From Saonia flava (GTDB lineage: Bacteria > Bacteroidota > Bacteroidia > Flavobacteriales > Flavobacteriaceae): 64,000 bases of DNA. The stretch is from positions 124,001 through 188,000 of the forward strand of contig NZ_JAATJJ010000002.1 in the NCBI RefSeq assembly GCF_011927795.1, read 5' to 3'. Positions 51,543 to 60,763 of the stretch are shown piece by piece. Each line of letters starts with the position of its first letter. Within the stretch, counting starts at the first letter, position 1. Both the position numbers and the translations under genes were made by a program. Under the pieces are notes generated by a model. That model was not told where the DNA came from and ran no database searches. It was given only the letters and a program-made list of their open reading frames with translations.

Positions 51543-53921
51543 TCATTGTCCATAATACGCATCTTTTCCATGTTTACGGTTGTAATGCTTTTCTATTAGG
51601 GATTCTTTAAGCCTTTCGGCTTTGGGATTTATCTGTAGGGTCATATATGCCATTTTTGCAACTTCTTCCAAAACCTTACTATTATAGACGGCCTTTGCGG
51701 CGTTTTGACCCCATGCAAAAGGGCCATGATTGCCTATCAATATCATTTGGACTTCCTCATAGGACAATCCCTTTTCATTAAAACAATCCAAAATCTGGAT
51801 CCCGGTGTTATACTCATAATTACCCTGTATCAACTCGTCTTTCATGGGCGGGGCGCATGGAATATCATGGGTTAAATGGTCTGCATGAGTAGTGCCAAAA
51901 ATAGGAATATCCCGTTGTGCTTGGGCCCAAGCCACCGAATGCGTAGCATGTGTATGCGCAATTCCGCCAATATGCTCCCAGTTTTTATATAAAAATGCAT
52001 GGGTTTTGGTATCGGACGATGGTCTCATACTTCCTTCCACAACATTGTTATCAAAATCCACAATCACAATATCTTCTGGTTGTAACACCTCATAAGGCAC
52101 ACCACTTGGTTTTATGGCAAAGACTTTGTTTTCCCTATCCACTGCGCTCACATTACCAAAGGTATATACCACCAAATCCAACTCATTGAGCTGCATATTG
52201 GCTTCATAACATTCTTGTTTTAAAGCCTGATATTTTGATGTTGAACCTATTGATTTTTCACTAATACCCATTTCAACAAAATTGCCTAAAAGTTCATAGT
52301 CCTTATACAATTGTTGATATACCTCCACTTTCTCTTTTTCTGGATGGTAGGTGGTTTCAAAACCATTGCCCATGGCCTTAATGGCCTCTTCAACAGTTTT
52401 ATGAACTCCAGCTGCCACAGCTGCGTACATTGCTGCGCCCAATGCAGGTGCTTGTTCTGATACTGCAATTTTAATGGGTCTGTCCAATACATTGGCCAAG
52501 GCCTGCATCACAAAAGGAGATTTCTTGGCAACTCCCCCAATTCCCACTATTTCATCAATTTTTACGCCTTCACTTTCAAATCGATCTACAATCTTTTTAG
52601 AGCCAAAACAAATAGATTCCACCAAAGCCTTAAAAATATGGGGAGCCTTTGTTCCTAAATTTAAGTTGACAATTGCTGATTTTAACGCCTGATCTGCGTC
52701 TGGTGTTCTTCGTCCGTTTATCCAATCCAATGCTACGGGAACGCTTTCCGAAAAAGGAAGTTTCTCCGCTTGGGTTGTTAACTCTGCTATGAGTTTATCT
52801 TTTAACTCTTCTATCAATTCGGATTTATGTTTTTCATCAATCCTTGTGGAATTTTTAATAATATCCACAGAAGGCTCCACCAAGACATCCCTGAACCATG
52901 CCAACACATCTCCAAAGGCCGACTGACCTGCCTCCAACCCAATCTTATTGGGAATAACAGAACCCTCTACTTGTCCGCATATTCCTTTTATGGTTTTATC
53001 GCCCAAAGCGTTATCCGAGGCCACAATGATATCACAGGTGGATGTGCCCATAATTCTAACCAAAGTATTTTCTTCGGCTTCTGCACCTACAGCTCCTGCA
53101 TGTGCATCAAATGTTCCTACAGCAATTACAGTATCTGTTGTAAGTCCTAATTTATTTGCCCATTCTTTGCATAATGTACCAGCTGCCTCATCAGATGTAT
53201 AGGTGTTGGTGTACAAGTTCTGCTTAAGTTTTACCAAATTAAGGTCCAATTGGGCAAGAAACTCATCAGAAGGCAATCCACCCCAGCTTTTGTGCCACAT
53301 GGCCTTATGGCCCGCAGCACATCTACTTCTTTTAAAATCTTTCAATTGACCACCGGTCAATATAAAGGTCATATAATCACAATGCTCCATCCAAGAATAA
53401 GCTGCTCTCTTTACTGCTTCTTCTTCACGGGAAATATGCAATATTTTGGCCCAGAACCATTCCGACGAATAAATGCCCCCTTCAAACTTGGTATAATCTA
53501 CACCACCCCAGGTCTTGGCCAAATAGTTAATTTCTTCTGCTTCTTTAATGGCCGTATGATCTTTCCACAATACCATCATAGCATTGGGATTTTTCTCAAA
53601 ACCCTTGGTTTCTGCCAAAGAAATACCCTCAGCATTAACAGGAATAGGCGATGAACCTGTAGTATCGATACAAATTCCCTTTATCTCATCTACAGCAACA
53701 CCAGAGTCCTTGACAACACTTTTAATCGTATTTTCCATACCCTCAATATGATCCAAAAGGTGCTGTCTAAACTGATTTTTGGAAGGGTCACAGTACAGTC
53801 CCTTTTTCCAACGGGTGTACCAATGGACATTTGAAGCCAGTTCTTTACCATTACCAGCATCAATTAAAACAGCCCTGACCGAATCTGTACCATAATCCAG
53901 TCCTATGACGTAATCGTTCAT
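51543..53921 (-). CDS. araB/araD: Fused L-ribulokinase and L-ribulose-5-phosphate 4-epimerase
   Basis: One 792-residue frame joins two complete enzymes. Residues 1 to about 558 match AraB (GLDYGTDSVRAVLIDAGNGK, GTFDAHAGAVGAEAEEN, RIMGTSTCDI, ICGQVEGSVIP, GGVAKKSPFVMQALA), which phosphorylates L-ribulose with ATP. Residues 563 to 792 match AraD nearly end to end, with zinc ligands at about His656 and His658 (AHTHATHS) and His732 (NHGPFAWG), Asp637 in PSSDTKTH, and the RKHGKDAYYGQ C terminus of E. coli AraD; AraD makes D-xylulose 5-phosphate. Both parts have the usual lengths (E. coli 566 and 231), so there is almost no linker. The start overlaps the stop of the GH51 gene by one base. Confidence 0.97.
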   Translation of the reverse strand: MNDYVIGLDYGTDSVRAVLIDAGNGKELASNVHWYTRWKKGLYCDPSKNQFRQHLLDHIEGMENTIKSVVKDSGVAVDEIKGICIDTTGSSPIPVNAEGISLAETKGFEKNPNAMMVLWKDHTAIKEAEEINYLAKTWGGVDYTKFEGGIYSSEWFWAKILHISREEEAVKRAAYSWMEHCDYMTFILTGGQLKDFKRSRCAAGHKAMWHKSWGGLPSDEFLAQLDLNLVKLKQNLYTNTYTSDEAAGTLCKEWANKLGLTTDTVIAVGTFDAHAGAVGAEAEENTLVRIMGTSTCDIIVASDNALGDKTIKGICGQVEGSVIPNKIGLEAGQSAFGDVLAWFRDVLVEPSVDIIKNSTRIDEKHKSELIEELKDKLIAELTTQAEKLPFSESVPVALDWINGRRTPDADQALKSAIVNLNLGTKAPHIFKALVESICFGSKKIVDRFESEGVKIDEIVGIGGVAKKSPFVMQALANVLDRPIKIAVSEQAPALGAAMYAAVAAGVHKTVEEAIKAMGNGFETTYHPEKEKVEVYQQLYKDYELLGNFVEMGISEKSIGSTSKYQALKQECYEANMQLNELDLVVYTFGNVSAVDRENKVFAIKPSGVPYEVLQPEDIVIVDFDNNVVEGSMRPSSDTKTHAFLYKNWEHIGGIAHTHATHSVAWAQAQRDIPIFGTTHADHLTHDIPCAPPMKDELIQGNYEYNTGIQILDCFNEKGLSYEEVQMILIGNHGPFAWGQNAAKAVYNSKVLEEVAKMAYMTLQINPKAERLKESLIEKHYNRKHGKDAYYGQ

Positions 53922-55924
53922 TACATTTTAATTTTTAAAACAGATACCGAATATGGAGGCATTCCATAATTTACAACTCCCTCTTCCACATTGACCTCTT
54001 TCAATACCGGACTTATATTTTTAGGGTGTTCAAAAGAATTTTCATCCGTAAGGTTAGGGCTCGTTAACAATACGACCTCCCCTATTTTTGTCAAATCTTT
54101 CAATCCCATGTTCAAATCTACATTTTTTGTAACATCTTTAGTGTTCACCAGTTTTATGATAAGCTCATTGCTTTCCAAGTCTTTTACAGCAGAGGCATAG
54201 ATACCATTTTGGCCGATCAAGGGTTTCCCTCCTTGGGTTATAGAAATTAAATCGGTTCCACTATGGTTGGAAAACAATCTTTGAACATAATAATTGGCCG
54301 ATCCAAAGGATTCCAAATTATTAAACCAAATAAGGTCTGGTTTCCATTGCCATCCCTCTTCATGGGCCATTAACGGGGCATATGAAGTTAAATGGACCAA
54401 ATCGGCATTTCTTTCCAAGCCGGTCATAAAAGCAGCCTCTGCCAAGGCACACTCCCAATTGTTCTTGTTTTCGGGACTTACCGTCTGCACACTTTGGGCA
54501 GCATACTCCCCTGCAAAAACTTTTGGACCGTTACGGTCATAGCTGTCATACCTATCTGCGTTTTCCAAAAACCATTTTGGGTTTTGATAATAGTGTTCGT
54601 CCACAATGGGTACATTTAATTTTCTCACCTGTTCCCATCCATAGTCGAACATATCTCCCTCAGGAAAAGGACCAGGGGTAGATACCAGAACAATATTTGG
54701 GTATTTTTCTGAAATTATATCTGCAAAAATTTTATACCGGTCAAAATACTCAGGGCCCCATTGTTCGTTTCCTATGCCCAAATATTTCATGTTAAAGGGT
54801 TCTGGATGTCCCATATCGTTTCTAACACTTCCCCATTGGGTATCCAACCCTCCATTGGCAAACTCAATTAGATCAAGAGCATCTTGTACATAAGGGTCCA
54901 GTTCTCCTAAAGGAACCAGCTCCCCAGTATTGAACTGGCATGCCATACCACAACCTAATATGGGTAATGGCTCTGCTCCCATATCCTCTGACAATTGAAA
55001 ATATTCAAAGAATCCCAAACCAAAACTTTGGTAATAGTCCGGAGTTGGTCTATGGGCAAACTCATCGTTCCATCTATTTATAAGCAATTCCCTTTGGTCC
55101 AATGTACCTACGGTCTTCTTCCACTGGTAGCGCTGTGCCAGTGTTCTACCTTCCACGATACACCCTCCTGGAAATCTTAGAAACCCAGGGTCCATATCAT
55201 CTAACAGCTGTACCAAATCTTTACGAAGCCCTTTTTTTCTGCCTTTCCATGTTTCTTGTGGAAACAGGGATACCCTATCTATATCCACACTTCCCTTGCC
55301 TTCAAAAGTTAGTTTTAACTTGGCTTTTGCATTGGTCTTGTTAGGCTCCAAAACAGCTTCATACGTTTTCCAGTCCTCAGAATCAGGGACAAAACTTACG
55401 GATGCCAAGGTGTTGTCCAATGAATCGATTAAGTTAAAGTGAACTTTATCAATTCCTTTTGCATGGGCCATTTTTAGTGAAAGGTCATATTTTTCTCCTT
55501 CTTTGACCCCAATGCCTCGAAAACCTTCATTAATAATTTGATAATTATCGGCTTGGTGAACTACAAAATGGGAAAAGCGTTTGTTGTTTTGATCCTTAAT
55601 ATAATTGGTTATGTTTCCAAAACCGGAATTCTTGTTCAGGGAATATTTTAGACTATTGGTCTCCTCCCAGCCCATTTTGGGGTCTGGAAACTCAAAAGAG
55701 CCATTCTTTATAAGTTCTGCATACAGTCCCCCATCTGCAGCAAAATTGATATCCTCGTAGAAGATGCCGTACATTGTGGGTTGAATTTTAGCAATTGAAG
55801 TCGTATTAATATCTAAATCAATAGGTTCACCAATCTCAACTGATTTTGGTTTTTCCTGATTACATGCTATTGCAAGTATAATAATTCCGTAAAGCACTAA
55901 AGTTTTCAAAGTTTTTTTTCTCAT
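53921..55924 (-). CDS. GH51 alpha-L-arabinofuranosidase, lipoprotein
   Basis: I start at ATG 55924 (MRKKTLKTLVLYGIIILAIA, 667 residues), 5 bp after the GH127 stop; the frame reaches eight codons further upstream, overlapping that gene. The lipobox is AIAC (Cys21). An N-terminal beta domain with a CBM4/9-like part (about 55-215) precedes the GH51 barrel, with acid/base Glu387 in GIGNEQWGPEY and nucleophile Glu473 in FAGEYAAQS; FLRFPGGCIVEG and the C-terminal beta-sandwich end PYSVSVLKI are also typical. It removes alpha-L-arabinofuranosyl units at the cell surface or in the periplasm. It is about 150 residues longer than the other GH51 of this operon, owing to the extra domain. Confidence 0.94.
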   Translation of the reverse strand: MRKKTLKTLVLYGIIILAIACNQEKPKSVEIGEPIDLDINTTSIAKIQPTMYGIFYEDINFAADGGLYAELIKNGSFEFPDPKMGWEETNSLKYSLNKNSGFGNITNYIKDQNNKRFSHFVVHQADNYQIINEGFRGIGVKEGEKYDLSLKMAHAKGIDKVHFNLIDSLDNTLASVSFVPDSEDWKTYEAVLEPNKTNAKAKLKLTFEGKGSVDIDRVSLFPQETWKGRKKGLRKDLVQLLDDMDPGFLRFPGGCIVEGRTLAQRYQWKKTVGTLDQRELLINRWNDEFAHRPTPDYYQSFGLGFFEYFQLSEDMGAEPLPILGCGMACQFNTGELVPLGELDPYVQDALDLIEFANGGLDTQWGSVRNDMGHPEPFNMKYLGIGNEQWGPEYFDRYKIFADIISEKYPNIVLVSTPGPFPEGDMFDYGWEQVRKLNVPIVDEHYYQNPKWFLENADRYDSYDRNGPKVFAGEYAAQSVQTVSPENKNNWECALAEAAFMTGLERNADLVHLTSYAPLMAHEEGWQWKPDLIWFNNLESFGSANYYVQRLFSNHSGTDLISITQGGKPLIGQNGIYASAVKDLESNELIIKLVNTKDVTKNVDLNMGLKDLTKIGEVVLLTSPNLTDENSFEHPKNISPVLKEVNVEEGVVNYGMPPYSVSVLKIKM

Positions 55925-55929
55925 AATTC

Positions 55930-57900
55930 TTATCTTATATTCATCCATACCTTCATTTTGTTTACTCCCCTATTAGACCATGTATAGTATGGAATGGCCT
56001 TTAATTTGTCATTTGTCAAAGTGTTCACCCCCTTTAAAAGGTCTTTTTCCATTTTTACATTATATACATCTGATTTATTGAGTACAATTTCATCAATGTT
56101 TGGATTATCTATTTCTTCAATAGCATAAACAATTGGGCCATATTCCAAAGCAGTCTTACCCCTGTTTTCTTCTACCATATCATCTGTTTTTACCATTTTC
56201 ACTTCCATTGGAAAATCAATTTCAATAACATCCCCTTTTTTCCAATTTTTGGTAATTGTGAAATACCCGCCATTTTCATTTGCTGAAACAAGTTCTCCAT
56301 TTATACGTATGACCGATTCGTTCCCTGAATCATTTAAATATTGGTATAAATTGCTGGGCAAAGTTTCGTTTCTTGCCCAACCGGGAACCCGCAATTTTAA
56401 GGTAAAATTGAATTCTGTAGCTGGATTTATCCTTATTTCCACCTTTCCGTTCCATGGATAATCGGTTTTTTGGGATATGGAGACTTCTGTTTCCTTTAAT
56501 TGGATACTTGCCTTGTTTGACGCATAAAGATTCACGTATATCTCGTCATCGGTCTTTGAATACACTAATCCAGGTACTGAAGGCAAAAATCGAATGACAT
56601 TGGTGGGGCAACAGGAACAATCAAACCACGATTGACGTGTACAAGAACCTTTATTAAATTCAAACTTACCATCGGATTCCAGCGCATTTGGATAAAAAAA
56701 TCTAGTACCATCCAATGAAATCCCTGAAATAAGACCATTGTACAGAGTACGTTCAATGATATCAAAGTATTTAACATCACCCGTAAGATTATGCAGTCTA
56801 TGGTTCCAATACACATCACCAATAGAGGCGCAGGTCTCTGTATAGGCAGTAAGGTTGGGAAGTGAATAATTGTCCCCAAAAGCCTCTTCATCGTGCCGGG
56901 AACCAATACCTCCCGTGATGTACATTTTTTTCTCTACCATATTGTCCCAAAGGGCATTCACGGCATTTAAATAGGTGCTATCATTATTTATTGCAGCAAT
57001 ATCGGTCATAGCAGCATACATATACACGGCACGCACCGCATGGCCCACTACCTCTTTTTGCTCAATTACAGGAATATGGTCCTGAAAATAGTTATTACTG
57101 TGCCTGTCAAGTAATCGATGATGCTCTGGATTACCACGATTGTCCAAAAAATATTTTGCCAAATCAAAGTAAGCTTGCTTTCCTGTAAGTTGAAATAACT
57201 TTATGAGCCCAGTTTCAATGATTTGATGTCCTGGAACATTGGCCACTTGCCCTTCCCCGTCTCCAAAGGTTTTTACCATAAAATCTGCATTCTTAAGGGC
57301 GATGTCCAAAAAATTATTCTTTCCTGTTGCAAGGTGATGTACTACGGCTGCTTCATACATATGCCCGGCATTGTACAGTTCATGACTGGCATCCAGGGAA
57401 GACCAACGCTTTCCCTCACCCACCGCAACCCATTCTGCTGGTGGCTTGGCAGGGTTTATGGTTCGCCAGGTTGTTAAATACCCATCTTCTTCCTGGCCTA
57501 CCACGACAATGGAAATTAGCGAATCCAACTTGCTTTCAAGAGCGACATTGGGTGCACTTATTAAAGAATTGGAGGCTCCTTCTATAATTTTGTAAACATC
57601 TGTATCATCAAAAGGCATTTCCCCTTTGGTCTCCCCTTCCAATTGTCCACCTGCAATCAAAAAATTATCCAACCTTCCTTCTTCCTCACACTTTTTTATG
57701 GCGTAATCAATGGTGGTTTCCTGCACTCGTTGTATAATGGGCAACCAAAAATCATCGGTCAATTTTACGTTCTGAATATTTACAGGGCTGATTTTATACC
57801 CTTTTTTTTCTACTTCATGATCCGCGACTTCCTCATGCTTTTCTTTACAAGAAGCAAGAAGCATTATAAAACAGGCTACATAAACAATTCTTGAATACAT
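55930..57900 (-). CDS. GH127 beta-L-arabinofuranosidase, lipoprotein
   Basis: The 656-residue protein has a lipoprotein signal (LASC, Cys18). The GH127 (formerly DUF1680) domain is clear from the start (NVKLTDDFWLPIIQRVQETT) and through NLTAYTETCASIGDVYWNHR and FDCSCCPTNVIRFL. The zinc-cysteine active site of HypBA1-type enzymes is complete: Glu355 and Cys357 in TETC and Cys430-Cys431 in CSCCPTN, corresponding to the known Glu-Cys/Cys-Cys set. It hydrolyses beta-L-arabinofuranosides as in hydroxyproline-linked arabinans or similar glycans. It sits between the two GH51 genes, 7 bp after the first and 5 bp before the second. Confidence 0.95.
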   Translation of the reverse strand: MYSRIVYVACFIMLLASCKEKHEEVADHEVEKKGYKISPVNIQNVKLTDDFWLPIIQRVQETTIDYAIKKCEEEGRLDNFLIAGGQLEGETKGEMPFDDTDVYKIIEGASNSLISAPNVALESKLDSLISIVVVGQEEDGYLTTWRTINPAKPPAEWVAVGEGKRWSSLDASHELYNAGHMYEAAVVHHLATGKNNFLDIALKNADFMVKTFGDGEGQVANVPGHQIIETGLIKLFQLTGKQAYFDLAKYFLDNRGNPEHHRLLDRHSNNYFQDHIPVIEQKEVVGHAVRAVYMYAAMTDIAAINNDSTYLNAVNALWDNMVEKKMYITGGIGSRHDEEAFGDNYSLPNLTAYTETCASIGDVYWNHRLHNLTGDVKYFDIIERTLYNGLISGISLDGTRFFYPNALESDGKFEFNKGSCTRQSWFDCSCCPTNVIRFLPSVPGLVYSKTDDEIYVNLYASNKASIQLKETEVSISQKTDYPWNGKVEIRINPATEFNFTLKLRVPGWARNETLPSNLYQYLNDSGNESVIRINGELVSANENGGYFTITKNWKKGDVIEIDFPMEVKMVKTDDMVEENRGKTALEYGPIVYAIEEIDNPNIDEIVLNKSDVYNVKMEKDLLKGVNTLTNDKLKAIPYYTWSNRGVNKMKVWMNIR

Positions 57901-57907
57901 TTTTATT

Positions 57908-59452
57908 CTAGTTTGCTTTAAATACTATCAATGAATATGGAGGTGTTTCCACCGATAAAATTCCCTTTTTCAATTTGAACTTTTTAAAAACCGCCGGTTT
58001 TACCTTATCTGGGTTGTCAAAGGAATTGTGGTCCTGTAATTTTTCCGAGGTTAAAATAGAGGCAGAAACTTCATCCACATCCATCCCACTTACATCAATA
58101 TCCACAGTAATGCTTCTCTTTGGATCAATGTTCACCAATGAAATATGATTGGCTCCATTGTCATCTTTTGAAGCTGATACCGAAATTACGGGAAGTTCCC
58201 TGTATTCTACATTGTTCTCAATTCTGGAAGGCAGCAAAAGGGCATCTTGGTGTACCTTGTACATATTCATTACATGATAGGTGGGGGTAAGAATCATCTT
58301 CTCCTCATCTGTTAGAATTACCGCCTGTAACACATTCACCATTTGAGCCAAGTTGGCCATTTTTACTCTTCTTGCGTGGTTATTAAAGGTGTTAAGGACC
58401 GTACCTGCAATCATCACATCCCGAATCGTATTTTGTTGGAACAATACTCCTTTCTTCACTTCAGGGACTGCATCGTACCAACCACCCCATTCATCCACAA
58501 AGAGATCCACATTGCCATCAGGGTCATACTTGTCCATAATTTCAATGTGCTTGGTCACATATTCCTCCATGTTCAAAGCCTGATCCATGGTTTTATAATA
58601 AACTTCATCATCAAAATTTACAGAAGGCCCTTTGGCCGACCAATTAAAAACGGCATAATCATGTAGTGCCACAGCTTCCATTAATTGGTGGGGAACATTT
58701 TTCATTAAGGTTTCTGTCCAATGATAATTATCTTCCGAAGCACCAGATGCTATTCTGTAAATTTTTGTGTCACCAGACCATCCCGGCATAAAAGTGGCAT
58801 ATTGGCGATAAATATCTGCATAATACTCGGCCGTCATATTGCCCCCACAGCCCCAAGTTTCATTTCCCACGCCCCAATATTTTACTTTCCATGGTTTTTC
58901 GCGACCATTTTCACGACGCCAATCCGCCATAGGGCTCACTCCGTCATGGTTTGTATACTGTACCCAATCTATGAGTTCCTGTACGGTGCCACTGCCCACG
59001 TTTGCAGATAAATACGGTTCTGTGTCCAGCACTTCACATAGATTTAAAAAGTTATGGGTTCCAAAACTGTTGTCCTCCGTAGTACCGCCCCACCAACGAT
59101 TTACAATGGTTGGCCTTTCAGCCTTTGGTCCTACCCCATCTTTCCAGTGGTAGGTGTCCGCAAAACAACCTCCCGGCCAACGCAGGTTGGGAATGTTCAG
59201 TTCTTTAAGAGCGGCAATGATATCATTTCTTACTCCTTCTGTGTTTGGAATAATTTTATTTTCTTCACCCACATAGAGACCTTCGTAGATGCAACGGCCC
59301 AAATGTTCTGCAAAATGACCATAGATATGTCTGCTGATGGTATCTTTTGCTGTTTCTGGAGTAATAGTGATACTCACTGTTTCATCTTGTCCAAAACCTG
59401 CGTAAAGTGATAGAAAGAAGAAAAACTTGATTAATTTATTTTGTAGTTTCAT
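57908..59452 (-). CDS. GH51 alpha-N-arabinofuranosidase, exported
   Basis: The 514-residue protein has a signal peptide (MKLQNKLIKFFFFLSLYAGF, cleavage near GFGQ) and no lipidation cysteine, so it is probably periplasmic. The GH51 barrel shows acid/base Glu198 in GVGNETWGCGG and nucleophile Glu321 in VDEWGGWYD, with NLRWPGGCFADTYHWKDGVG and the FGTHNFLNLCE region of the bacterial Abf type. The C-terminal beta domain ends PPYSLIVFKAN. It cleaves terminal alpha-1,2/1,3/1,5-L-arabinofuranosyl residues. It is the first gene of the minus-strand operon; its start is 54 bp from that of the divergent GH27 gene, with the palindromic operator between. Confidence 0.95.
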   Translation of the reverse strand: MKLQNKLIKFFFFLSLYAGFGQDETVSITITPETAKDTISRHIYGHFAEHLGRCIYEGLYVGEENKIIPNTEGVRNDIIAALKELNIPNLRWPGGCFADTYHWKDGVGPKAERPTIVNRWWGGTTEDNSFGTHNFLNLCEVLDTEPYLSANVGSGTVQELIDWVQYTNHDGVSPMADWRRENGREKPWKVKYWGVGNETWGCGGNMTAEYYADIYRQYATFMPGWSGDTKIYRIASGASEDNYHWTETLMKNVPHQLMEAVALHDYAVFNWSAKGPSVNFDDEVYYKTMDQALNMEEYVTKHIEIMDKYDPDGNVDLFVDEWGGWYDAVPEVKKGVLFQQNTIRDVMIAGTVLNTFNNHARRVKMANLAQMVNVLQAVILTDEEKMILTPTYHVMNMYKVHQDALLLPSRIENNVEYRELPVISVSASKDDNGANHISLVNIDPKRSITVDIDVSGMDVDEVSASILTSEKLQDHNSFDNPDKVKPAVFKKFKLKKGILSVETPPYSLIVFKAN

Positions 59453-59465
59453 AGAGCAAATTAAA

Positions 59466-59492
59466 TTATAAGTGTTATTTTAACACTTATAA
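59466..59492. promoter_or_regulatory. Palindromic operator between the two arabinose transcription units
   Basis: Two perfect 12-bp arms (TTATAAGTGTTA and its exact reverse complement) with a 3-nt centre TTT occupy 27 of the 54 bp between the divergent starts. It is the only such palindrome I see in the arabinose region. The AraR-like regulator encoded downstream on the plus strand is the obvious candidate to bind it and control both directions. Confidence 0.8.
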
Positions 59493-59506
59493 AAATACAA
59501 AAAACC

Positions 59507-60712
59507 ATGAGAAAACTAACATTTCTTTTATTTATACTATTAATTAATGTACTACAGTCACAAAAATTTGACAATCTAGCTCAAACTCCTCCTATGGGAT
59601 GGAACAGCTGGAACACTTTCGCTACCGATATCAATGAGGAACTGGTAAAGGATATTGCCGATGCTTTTATTGACTTGGGATTAAAAGATGCTGGGTACGA
59701 ATATATTGTTCTGGACGATGGATGGTCCACTAGGGAACGGGGTGAGAATGGAGAACTGATTGCCGACCCCAAAAAATTTCCATCTGGAATGAAGGCCCTT
59801 GCAGACTACATTCATTCCAAAGGATTAAAATTTGGACTTTATAATTGTGCAGGCTCAAAAACATGTGCAGGATACCCTGGCAGTCGTGGGCATGAATATC
59901 AAGATGCCAAAACCTATGCCTCTTGGGATGTGGATTATTTAAAGTATGACTGGTGCAACACAGGGAAATTAAATGCGGAAGAAGCTTATATTACCATGAG
60001 GGATGGTTTAAAAGCAGCAAAAAGACCTGTTGTTTTCAGTATTTGCGAATGGGGTGACAATGAGCCATGGAAATGGGGCAAGGACGTAGGCCATCTTTGG
60101 AGGGTAACTGGAGATATTACCCCATGTTGGGACTGTGAATTGGGTCATGGCAACTGGTCTTCTTGGGGAATATGGAAAATCATTAACATGAGAAAAGGCA
60201 TTAGAGAGGCTTCCGGACCTGGGCATTGGAACGATTTTGATATGATGGAAGTCGGTAATGGTATGACCCAAGGTGAAGACCGAGTGCATTTTGGTATGTG
60301 GGCCCTTTTTGCATCACCATTAATTATGGGGAACGATTTGCGAGCCGCCTCAAAAGAAACCTTGGAAATATTGACCAACAAAGAGGTCATTTCGGTAAAT
60401 CAAGATCCTTTGGGAATCCAAGGCTTCCGGTTTATGAACGAGAACGACATTGAAATTTGGATAAAACCTCTGGCAAATGATGGATGGGCCATTAATTTTG
60501 TGAATATGAGCGAATCTAAAAAGGAACTTAATTATGATTGGAAAAAGGAACATATTGGGGATAATACGGTAAACAGAAATCTTGAGGTGGATAAATTCAC
60601 TTACGAAATTAGGGACTTGTTCAAAAAACAAGATCTTGGCACTACCAAGAACAATCTTAAAGCTACCATTGAAGGCCATGACATTTTAATGGTCAAATTG
60701 AAGAAAAAATAA
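59507..60712 (+). CDS. GH27 glycoside hydrolase, alpha-galactosidase-like
   Basis: The 401-residue protein has a signal peptide (MRKLTFLLFILLINVLQSQ) and a GH27 domain: PPMGWNSWNTFATDINEE, LDDGWSTRERGENGELIAD, nucleophile Asp148 in LKYDWCNTG, acid/base Asp203 in RVTGDITPCWD, and HWNDFDMMEVGNGMTQGEDR. The 55-residue spacing between the two Asp agrees with characterised GH27 enzymes. The second Asp of the first motif (LDDGW) is kept, as in alpha-galactosidases; GH27 also contains beta-L-arabinopyranosidases, so in this context either activity is conceivable. It is probably co-transcribed with the regulator gene 51 bp downstream. Confidence 0.92.
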   Translation: MRKLTFLLFILLINVLQSQKFDNLAQTPPMGWNSWNTFATDINEELVKDIADAFIDLGLKDAGYEYIVLDDGWSTRERGENGELIADPKKFPSGMKALADYIHSKGLKFGLYNCAGSKTCAGYPGSRGHEYQDAKTYASWDVDYLKYDWCNTGKLNAEEAYITMRDGLKAAKRPVVFSICEWGDNEPWKWGKDVGHLWRVTGDITPCWDCELGHGNWSSWGIWKIINMRKGIREASGPGHWNDFDMMEVGNGMTQGEDRVHFGMWALFASPLIMGNDLRAASKETLEILTNKEVISVNQDPLGIQGFRFMNENDIEIWIKPLANDGWAINFVNMSESKKELNYDWKKEHIGDNTVNRNLEVDKFTYEIRDLFKKQDLGTTKNNLKATIEGHDILMVKLKKK

Positions 60713-60763
60713 ACCAAACCACATAACTTGCAGCCAAGCTCTTAATTTTTAAGCCATATAGTT

